8,957 bases of DNA from Acidobacteriota bacterium (GTDB taxonomy: Bacteria > Actinomycetota > Acidimicrobiia > Spongiisociales > UBA5794). The DNA lies in the NCBI GenBank assembly GCA_022574065.1, contig JACZST010000046.1:1-8957 (forward strand), in the 5' to 3' direction. Below are positions 1 to 4,736 of the stretch, in pieces. Position numbers and translations under genes: made by a program. The notes beneath the pieces are model-generated. The model saw only the letters and a list, made by a program, of their open reading frames with translations. It was not told the DNA's origin and searched no databases. The stretch's first letter is position 1; every line of letters starts with the position of its first letter.

Positions 1-771
1 CGGTGTCGGCACGAAGTGGCCTTGGATGCAGCTATCGAATCGGTTCGCGACTGTCAGATTGGGGAATACGACAGCTTCCAACAGCGCAGGATTGTAACTC
101 GGATCGAGGGTTCGTTGGAGAACGCTCTACCTAAGATCGACGCAGATGACCTACTCCTCCCACATGTTCTCCCTGCCTTGATTGCTGTATCCGCTTGTGC
201 CGATGCTGGGTGCTGCGTCTCGCAAAGGGCCAAGCCGCTGCGCGACGTTCCAGAGAAGGAAGTCGCACTCTACGCCCACGTCAACGACCTTCCTGCCCAC
301 ATTACCGAGTGTCCCCACTCGAGTGAAGCCTACCGCGGCGAGATACAGCAGTTGCTCTACGATCTCGAGGAGAATCACCCCGGCACCCGCCACTCGATTC
401 TCTCGGGCTACGAAGAACTTGGTGCGATCACCTCCGAGATGCTGCTCGGGCACTGGTTCCTTGTCGACCCGACCCTGCCGCGGCGATCGCTGTTGACGCT
501 CGACGCTCTCTCTGGCGCCGGCCTCGTCGCCGACGCCGGCCTCGTCGCCGCCTCCGGTTCGCTGGCGTTCTCAGCGTTGGACGGCATCCTGACCGCGGTG
601 TGGGCGGTGCTGGTCGTGTTCGGCGGTTTGCTGATGGTCGGTGTGTGGTTTTCGTTGCGCGAGCCTCGCTATTCGGGCGTCATGGCGGCGACCGGGCTGT
701 CGTATCTCGCCGTCCTCGTCGGGTTCGGGATCGTGGCCGCTGGACGCTCGCTGGTCGGCGGCGGGCTGTGA
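1..771 (+). CDS. Mosaic open frame, 5' partial: unknown segment + NcsA/TtuA-like fragment + membrane-protein C-terminus
   Basis: This frame is open from base 1 to a TGA at 769-771. A GTG at 16 could start it, but the codons before it are also open and no ribosome site is visible, so it probably continues to the left. Its three parts do not belong to one known protein. Residues before about codon 74 are unrecognised. The middle (~222-432) carries motifs of the C-terminal half of NcsA/TtuA tRNA thiolases. From about 433 it reads as the end of a membrane protein with two hydrophobic spans. GC rises from about 58% in 1-420 to about 69% in 421-720. The NcsA core motif GHNLDDEA and the C-terminal CxxC zinc pair are absent, so no working thiolase is encoded here. 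I infer a rearranged pseudogene or an assembly join rather than a functional fusion. It ends 21 bases before the adenosyltransferase gene. Confidence 0.6.
   Translation, partial: RCRHEVALDAAIESVRDCQIGEYDSFQQRRIVTRIEGSLENALPKIDADDLLLPHVLPALIAVSACADAGCCVSQRAKPLRDVPEKEVALYAHVNDLPAHITECPHSSEAYRGEIQQLLYDLEENHPGTRHSILSGYEELGAITSEMLLGHWFLVDPTLPRRSLLTLDALSGAGLVADAGLVAASGSLAFSALDGILTAVWAVLVVFGGLLMVGVWFSLREPRYSGVMAATGLSYLAVLVGFGIVAAGRSLVGGGL
222..432 (+). pseudogene. ncsA: Internal fragment of an NcsA/TtuA-type tRNA 2-thiolation protein, archaeal-like
   Basis: The translated stretch contains AKPLRDVPEKEVALYAH, then an ECPHSSEAYRGEI motif, then NHPGTRHSI and GYEEL in family order and spacing. In NcsA/TtuA proteins this is the region after the ATP-pyrophosphatase core, which uses ATP to activate a tRNA uridine for sulfur transfer. 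From memory the wording matches haloarchaeal NcsA more closely than bacterial TtuA. The PP-loop, the GHNLDDEA segment and the terminal zinc finger are missing on either side in all frames I inspected. Only about 70 residues survive, so the piece cannot be active alone. Boundaries are approximate, placed where the resemblance fades. Confidence 0.6.
433..771 (+). other. C-terminal part of a polytopic membrane protein, N-terminus replaced or missing
   Basis: From about base 433 the frame becomes GC-rich and its protein hydrophobic. It has a GHWFLVDPTLPRR segment near the start, an Ala/Leu/Gly-rich stretch containing a duplicated AGLVA unit, and two likely membrane spans (about 582-654 and 675-750). 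It ends in a short Gly-rich tail. The GHW-(F/Y)-L...P.LPR segment is one I associate with uncharacterised bacterial multi-span membrane proteins, but I cannot name the family. An ATG lies at 439 without a convincing Shine-Dalgarno sequence, so this is more likely the tail of a longer gene than a complete small protein. It precedes the adenosyltransferase on the same strand by 21 bases and could share a transcript with it. Confidence 0.45.
517..549 (+). repeat. 18-base in-frame tandem duplication
   Basis: The 15-mer GCCGGCCTCGTCGCC occurs at 517-531 and again at 535-549, a period of 18 bases, so it duplicates six codons (AGLVAD/AGLVAA) within the membrane-protein part of the frame. The copies are identical over 15 bases, which suggests recent slippage. 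Confidence 0.8.
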
Positions 772-780
772 CAACCTCCT

Positions 781-784
781 AGGA
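781..784 (+). promoter_or_regulatory. Shine-Dalgarno site of the adenosyltransferase gene
   Basis: AGGA at 781-784 lies 8 bases before the ATG at 793. It supports that start and implies translation initiates independently of the upstream frame, which ends at 771. Confidence 0.5.
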
Positions 785-792
785 TTCCGGCG

Positions 793-1344
793 ATGCGGAT
801 CTACACACGGCGGGGTGACGACGGCACCACCGGGCTGTTCCATGGTGGCCGCGTGGCGAAGGATGCCGCAGGTCCCGAGGCCTACGGTGCCGTTGACGAG
901 GCGGTGTCTGCCCTCGGCATCGCCAGAGCGGCTGCCTCCGGCGATGTCGCCACGGAGATCCTCGCCGTTCAACGGCAGCTGTTTGTTGTGGCCGCCGAGC
1001 TCGCCACCAACCCGGTCAAACGCGACATGCTGGAGAACGGTGTCAGCAGGGTGAGCCAATCGATGATCGACGGCTTGGAAGAGCGGATCGATGCGCTCGT
1101 CGCCGACGGCGGGATGCCGACCGAGTTCATCGTGCCCGGCGGGAACCCGGTGGCGGCCGCTGTCGATGTGGCGAGATCCGTTGTGCGTCGCTCCGAACGG
1201 CGGGCGGTCACTTGGGAGGGTGAGAGCGGCGCAGCGGGCAGCCTCGTTGTCCCCTATCTCAATCGTCTTGCCGACTATCTGTACATGCTCGCTCGTTCGG
1301 TCGAGGGCGAGTGGACCCCCAGTCGAGGAGCACCCGATGGTTGA
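793..1344 (+). CDS. pduO: Cob(I)alamin adenosyltransferase, PduO type
   Basis: This 183-residue cytosolic enzyme transfers the 5'-deoxyadenosyl group of ATP to cob(I)alamin, giving adenosylcobalamin. The PduO-type signature is complete. The ATP-binding N-terminus YTRRGDDGTTGL (4-15) is followed by AVDE with Asp35, at the position that forms the key salt bridge with Arg in PduO proteins. The IVPGG motif and the helix VARSVVRRSERR (126-137) come next, then YLNRLADYLY (155-164) with the conserved Asn157 and Asp161. Length is normal for the family. The usual VDELNS wording is VDEAVS here, a mild deviation. The start is ATG 793 with AGGA 8 bases upstream. Its stop overlaps the start of the aminopeptidase gene by 8 bases, suggesting coupled translation. 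A client enzyme, methylmalonyl-CoA mutase, is encoded at 7354-8910. Confidence 0.93.
   Translation: MRIYTRRGDDGTTGLFHGGRVAKDAAGPEAYGAVDEAVSALGIARAAASGDVATEILAVQRQLFVVAAELATNPVKRDMLENGVSRVSQSMIDGLEERIDALVADGGMPTEFIVPGGNPVAAAVDVARSVVRRSERRAVTWEGESGAAGSLVVPYLNRLADYLYMLARSVEGEWTPSRGAPDG
1325..1330 (+). promoter_or_regulatory. Shine-Dalgarno site that fixes the aminopeptidase start
   Basis: GAGGAG at 1325-1330 is 6 bases before the ATG at 1337 and lies inside the last codons of the adenosyltransferase gene. It selects 1337 over the longer open frame that runs back to 1091. Confidence 0.75.
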
Positions 1345-2794
1345 GATCGTTGGCGGAGGATCACTGGAGGACGCCGCCGGCGATCTCCTGGCGGTGCCGG
1401 TCCTTGCCGACACCACCTTTGGCCCGGGAGGCGAAGCGGTCGCCGAGCAGCTCGGTGATTGGCTCGACGCTTACCTGGAGACCCACGAGTTCACCGGGAA
1501 GGCCGGCCAGCGCGTTTCGGTCCCCGGCGGTGACCTTCCGTTCGCTGAGGTCCTATTCCTGGGGCTCGGCGACGACGTCGATGCGGAAGCGATCCGGCGG
1601 GCGGCAGGGAATCTGGGCCGGGCCGCCGGCCGCCATGCCGAGGTGGCAACGACGTTGCATCAACTCGACGTTGAGGGCGCAACCGAGGCCGTCGTCCTCG
1701 GCTATCTGCTCGGGTCGTATGTGTTCGACGATTATCGATCGGAGCCGAAGGAGCGGATCAACGAGCGGCTGGTGTTGCTCGACGCGACCAACGGGGCCGC
1801 CGCCGACATCGAGCGCGCAACCATCGTTGCCGAAGCGGTACGGCTGACCCGCGACTTGGTGAACGAGCCTGCCGGGGCCAAGCCGCCGGCAGTGTTGGCC
1901 GAGCGAGCCGCCGAGATCCCGGGAGTCGCGGTCGAGATCGTCGAAGAGCAAGAGGCGCGCTCGCGAGGCTACGGCGGGCTCCTCGCCGTAGCCTCGGGTG
2001 CCACCAACCCTCCCCGGTTGGTGTTGCTCCGCTACCAACCTGAAGGCGCCACCGCGTCGGTCGCTTTTGTCGGAAAGGGCATCGTTTTCGACTCGGGCGG
2101 GCTTTCGATCAAGCCGGCAAAGGGGATGGAGACGATGAAGACGGACATGGCAGGGGCGGCCACGGTCTTTGGGGCGATGAAGGCCATCGCCGCCCTCGGG
2201 TTGCCGATCGAGGTGCTCGGTGTGGCTCCGCTCACCGAGAACATGACCGGTGGGGCCGCCCAGCGACCCGGTGATGTGTTCACCGCTTACGGGGGCAAGA
2301 CCGTCGAGGTCCTCAACACCGACGCCGAGGGTCGGCTCATCCTGGCCGACGGGCTCGCCATCGCCGCGGAAGCCGAGGTGGATCTCATCGTCGACATCGC
2401 CACGCTGACCGGTGCCGCCAAGGTGGCGCTCGGACCGCTCATCGGGGCCGTGCTCGGCAATGACGACGACGCAGTGGCGTCGGTGCTGGCGGCGGGCCGC
2501 TTCGCCGGCGAGAAGTGGTGGGAGCTACCCCTGGAAAGGGAGTACCGGTCGAAGCTAGATTCGTCGATCGCCGATGTGCAGAACATCGCGTCCGACGGGT
2601 ATGGGGGTGCCATCAACGCCGCCCTGTTCCTGTCCGAGTTCGTCGGAGACACGCCGTGGGTGCATCTCGACATCGCCGGTCCCGGCCGCGCCGACAAGAA
2701 CGATCATTACCTCACCAAGGGCGGGTCCGGCTTTGGAGTGCGGACGCTGGTCGAGCTGGCTTCCCAAATGAGTCGGGGTAAAAGTAACAAGTAG
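1337..2794 (+). CDS. pepA: Leucyl aminopeptidase, family M17 (PepA)
   Basis: A 485-residue two-metal cytosolic exopeptidase that removes N-terminal residues, preferably Leu, from peptides during peptide turnover; the family forms hexamers. The N-terminal macrodomain-like region (about 1-165) is variable and the catalytic domain (about 170-480) is well conserved. Metal ligands Lys247, Asp252, Asp270, Asp329 and Glu331, and catalytic Lys259 and Arg333, are all present. All match E. coli PepA numbering at a constant offset of 23 residues, so this part has no indels. The signature NTDAEGRL spans 327-334. The start at 1337 is chosen for its GAGGAG site and normal family length; the open frame extends upstream to 1091 but that part is a shadow of the adenosyltransferase. 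The last codons (SRGKSNK) run into a 7-base repeat shared with the intergenic region. It converges on the MoeB-like gene, with 24 bases between the stops. Confidence 0.95.
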   Translation: MVEIVGGGSLEDAAGDLLAVPVLADTTFGPGGEAVAEQLGDWLDAYLETHEFTGKAGQRVSVPGGDLPFAEVLFLGLGDDVDAEAIRRAAGNLGRAAGRHAEVATTLHQLDVEGATEAVVLGYLLGSYVFDDYRSEPKERINERLVLLDATNGAAADIERATIVAEAVRLTRDLVNEPAGAKPPAVLAERAAEIPGVAVEIVEEQEARSRGYGGLLAVASGATNPPRLVLLRYQPEGATASVAFVGKGIVFDSGGLSIKPAKGMETMKTDMAGAATVFGAMKAIAALGLPIEVLGVAPLTENMTGGAAQRPGDVFTAYGGKTVEVLNTDAEGRLILADGLAIAAEAEVDLIVDIATLTGAAKVALGPLIGAVLGNDDDAVASVLAAGRFAGEKWWELPLEREYRSKLDSSIADVQNIASDGYGGAINAALFLSEFVGDTPWVHLDIAGPGRADKNDHYLTKGGSGFGVRTLVELASQMSRGKSNK

Positions 2795-2820
2795 GGGCGA
2801 CGTGTTACTTGGTACTTGCT
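2782..2820. repeat. AAGTNNC heptad repeats forming an inverted repeat between convergent genes
   Basis: The plus strand reads AAGTAACAAGTA at 2782-2793, i.e. one and two-thirds copies of a 7-base unit. The minus strand of 2803-2820 reads AGCAAGTACCAAGTAACA, the same unit with variation. AAGTAACA (2782-2789) is perfectly complementary to TGTTACTT (2803-2810), giving an 8-bp stem with a 13-base loop. It covers the end of pepA and the gap to the facing gene. It could stop transcription from both sides, but there is no T-run, so a terminator role is only a guess. Confidence 0.6.
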
Positions 2821-3934
2821 ACCCGATGGCTGGATCAGCGATGGATTCGCGACGGCCACATGCCGCACAGTTTGGGTCCTTGTCGAACCGGTACCGAGAC
2901 CACCGCGATCCCAGGGCGTCGTAGGTGAGCAAGATACCGGAGAGAGGCTCGGCCCCGACCAGCAGCTTGATCGCCTCAACGGCCTGGGTTGACCCGATCA
3001 CGCCGGTCATTGCACCAAGGACACCGGCCTCGGCACAGGTCATGGCGTCCTCGGGCAGGACGGGGAAAAGACATCGATAACACGGACCCCGTGGAGGGTC
3101 GAACACGGCGACCGTTCCCTCAAAACGGAGCGCCGAGGCGTGGACCATCGGCACGGCGGTGGCGATCGAGGCGTCGTTGAGCGCAAGCCTGGTTGGGAAG
3201 TTGTCGGAGGCGTCGATGACGACGTCGTAACCGGCAACGAGGTCTGTTGCATTTTCCTCGGTGAGCCGCATCTCGTGAAGCTGGACCTTTATCCCGGGGT
3301 TGAGCGCTCCGATTCGATCGGCGGCCGACTGGGTCTTGGACCGCCCCACCGAAGCGGTGTCGTGGATGATCTGCCGATGGAGGTTGGTCACATCGACCCG
3401 GTCGTCGTCGACGATCCCGACGGTGCCGACGCCCGCCGCAGCGAGATACAGCGCAGCGGGAGACCCCAGGCCTCCGGCACCAACGATGAGCGCCCTGGAT
3501 GACAGCAGACGCTGCTGGCCTGTCGATCCAATCTGGTCGAGCCGGAGCTGGCGGTCGTATCGGATCCGTTCGTCGGGCGCCAGCCCGTCCTCTACGACCC
3601 ACGGCAGCCCTTCGTCGCGCCACTGTCGAAACCCTCCGGCCAGCGAGCTGACTCTGGTGTATCCGAGCATCTGCATGGTGTGGGCAGCAAGGATCGAGCT
3701 CTGGCCGACCACGCAATACAGCAGGATCCGCGCATCTTGGTCCTCGACCACTTCGGAGATGTCCCGTTCCAGGGTGCTGCGGGGCACGGCGAAGGAACCG
3801 TCGATCGAGCCATCGACCCGTTGCATCGGCTCCCTTACGTCGATGACAGCGTCGAATTCCATGTTGGCTGCTTCCAACGGCTCGTATTCGGTCACCTGTT
3901 CGCGGTAGCCCTCGATCAGCCTCCGGTAATCCAT
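2819..3934 (-). CDS. moeB: Rhodanese–MoeB/ThiF fusion: sulfur-carrier adenylyltransferase
   Basis: A 371-residue protein with an N-terminal rhodanese domain (about 5-115) followed by an E1-like ThiF/MoeB domain (about 122-360). The rhodanese domain has IDVRE (31-35) and the active Cys74 in LLYCVVGQS, ready to carry a persulfide. The E1 part has the nucleotide motif GAGGLG (152-157), NLHRQ with Arg187, and DASDN (241-245). It also has zinc ligands in CYRC (285, 288) and CAAC (356, 359), and the conserved Cys300 in TCAEAGVLG. Such proteins adenylate the C-terminal glycine of MoaD/ThiS-like carriers and help load sulfur, for molybdopterin, thiamine or similar pathways; the exact carrier cannot be told here. 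In MoeZ-type proteins the rhodanese domain is C-terminal, so the order is reversed. The start is ATG 3934, because an in-frame TAG lies 9 bases upstream; GGAG sits only one base before it. It lies 34 bases after the 3969-4448 gene. Confidence 0.92.
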   Translation of the reverse strand: MDYRRLIEGYREQVTEYEPLEAANMEFDAVIDVREPMQRVDGSIDGSFAVPRSTLERDISEVVEDQDARILLYCVVGQSSILAAHTMQMLGYTRVSSLAGGFRQWRDEGLPWVVEDGLAPDERIRYDRQLRLDQIGSTGQQRLLSSRALIVGAGGLGSPAALYLAAAGVGTVGIVDDDRVDVTNLHRQIIHDTASVGRSKTQSAADRIGALNPGIKVQLHEMRLTEENATDLVAGYDVVIDASDNFPTRLALNDASIATAVPMVHASALRFEGTVAVFDPPRGPCYRCLFPVLPEDAMTCAEAGVLGAMTGVIGSTQAVEAIKLLVGAEPLSGILLTYDALGSRWSRYRFDKDPNCAACGRRESIADPAIG

Positions 3935-3968
3935 GCTCCGAGGCTAGCGGCGCCCCTGGGATTGCTTT

Positions 3969-4448
3969 TCAGGCGTCGGCGTCGAGGCGGTTGGTGTACG
4001 GGTGGTGCTCGCGTCGCAACTCAGGTGACAGACGGCGGAGGTGGACCTGGGACAGTGGCGGGATCTTCACCCGAACCAGCAGCCGACCGCGCGCCCAACG
4101 GGCTAGGTCTTCCCGCACCAGGGTTCTGAGCGCCTCGGGACGGAGAAGGGAGCGGTCGCGCTGTGCGGCAACGGCGAGACGCATGAGATCGGCGACCGCT
4201 CCAGGACCGATCGCCGCCGTCCAGAAGCGGCGTACGTAGGGGTCGTTGGTGGCAAACCCGGCTCGGGCATTCCCATCCGGCCAAACCACAGGGCGGATGG
4301 CGGGGCGCCGCGCCGCCGTGGGTCGGAGCGCACGATAGAGATGGCGACCGGCGACGTCCGAAGGTGGCGCGGGTTCCCAGGCGGTGGGAGGACGAACACC
4401 GTCGAGGAGGGCTTCGGACGCCGCCGAGATCGTTGAGCGATCTGCCAT
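3969..4448 (-). CDS. Uncharacterised Arg-rich protein, 159 residues
   Basis: I do not recognise a named family. With the start at ATG 4448 (protein beginning MADRSTIS) it has 159 residues, no membrane segment, no signal peptide and no cysteine. It is rich in Arg and Ala. The best conserved-looking block is NDPYVRRFWTAAIGPGAVADL (about 69-89), followed by a helical Arg/Leu-rich region and an RLLVRVKIPPL segment near 120-130. I have a vague memory of similar wording in uncharacterised actinobacterial proteins. Earlier in-frame starts exist (ATG 4454, ATG 4472, ATG 4481, TTG 4484), but those extra codons are AT-rich and unlike the rest. They also overlap a possible promoter, so 4448 is preferred. 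No Shine-Dalgarno sequence precedes any choice, which suits a leaderless mRNA. Same strand as the MoeB-like gene, 34 bases upstream of it, so the two may be co-transcribed. Confidence 0.7.
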   Translation of the reverse strand: MADRSTISAASEALLDGVRPPTAWEPAPPSDVAGRHLYRALRPTAARRPAIRPVVWPDGNARAGFATNDPYVRRFWTAAIGPGAVADLMRLAVAAQRDRSLLRPEALRTLVREDLARWARGRLLVRVKIPPLSQVHLRRLSPELRREHHPYTNRLDADA

Positions 4449-4484
4449 GTCCATATAGATACAGATAACCATAATTGACATCAA
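4449..4484 (-). promoter_or_regulatory. Possible promoter of the 4448-2819 gene pair, leaderless
   Basis: On the minus strand, TTGATG (4484-4479) is followed after 17 bases by TATCTA (4461-4456), with an overlapping TATATG just after it. The ATG at 4448 lies about 7 bases beyond the putative -10, so transcription could begin at or next to the start codon. The AT-rich patch stands out in a GC-rich window. The -10 match is poor, so this is tentative. Confidence 0.3.
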
Positions 4485-4510
4485 GAGCGATCAAAGGTCG
4501 CGAAAGAAAG

Positions 4511-4565
4511 CGGAAAGCAAGTTCCCAGTTCGCTCGCTGCGCTCGCTTCTCGTTCCTTGTTTCCG
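4511..4565. repeat. Inverted repeat enclosing a GCTCGCT direct repeat
   Basis: CGGAAA-G-CAAG (4511-4521) pairs with CTTG-TTTCCG (4556-4565) as a 10-bp stem with a one-base bulge. The interior holds GCTCGCT at 4532-4538 and again at 4541-4547. It lies in the gap between the 3969-4448 gene and the penicillin-binding protein gene and encodes nothing obvious. It may be a dispersed intergenic repeat; no transposase or target duplication is seen nearby. Confidence 0.55.
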
Positions 4566-4656
4566 AATCGGTACATCTACGTGCCTGCAGATGATTGGGA
4601 TCGGCGCGTCACCGGAAACATCGACTAGCGATCAAAAATTGGGGTCACCGCCGAGC

Positions 4657-4708
4657 GTTGCCAGGCCCGCCCCCGGTATTCAAACCGGGCCGTTGCAACC
4701 ACCGGTGG
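4657..4708. other. Stem-loop element downstream of the penicillin-binding protein gene
   Basis: CCCGGT (4672-4677) and ACCGGG (4684-4689) form a perfect 6-bp stem around the loop ATTCAA. Farther out, GTTGC (4657-4661) pairs with GCAAC (4695-4699). A perfect 10-base palindrome CCACCGGTGG follows at 4699-4708. On the minus strand this lies 29 bases past the stop of the penicillin-binding protein. A short T-run occurs farther on (minus strand, about 4639-4634), but not directly after the stem. It could act as a transcription stop or mRNA 3' structure, but a classic intrinsic terminator is not shown. The rest of the 4449-4736 gap shows no gene. Confidence 0.45.
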
Positions 4709-4736
4709 AACTCACCTGGTAACTGGCTGCTACCGG

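Noticed and set aside
1091..1336. Longer N-terminus for the aminopeptidase (frame open back to 1091)
   Set aside because: It overlaps the adenosyltransferase in another frame, has no family resemblance, and a clear ribosome site precedes the ATG at 1337.
571..1416. 281-codon minus-strand open frame opposite the adenosyltransferase
   Set aside because: It is an antisense shadow of a well-supported gene in GC-rich DNA; its translation is Arg/Pro/His-rich with no motif.
4501..4570. CRISPR array or insertion-sequence end
   Set aside because: Only one short direct repeat pair and one inverted repeat, with no regular spacers, transposase or target duplication.
4672..4699. Possible tRNA T-arm (GG, TTCAA and CC in a hairpin)
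   Set aside because: The loop is 6 or 8 bases rather than 7, and no acceptor, anticodon or D-arm could be fitted on either strand.
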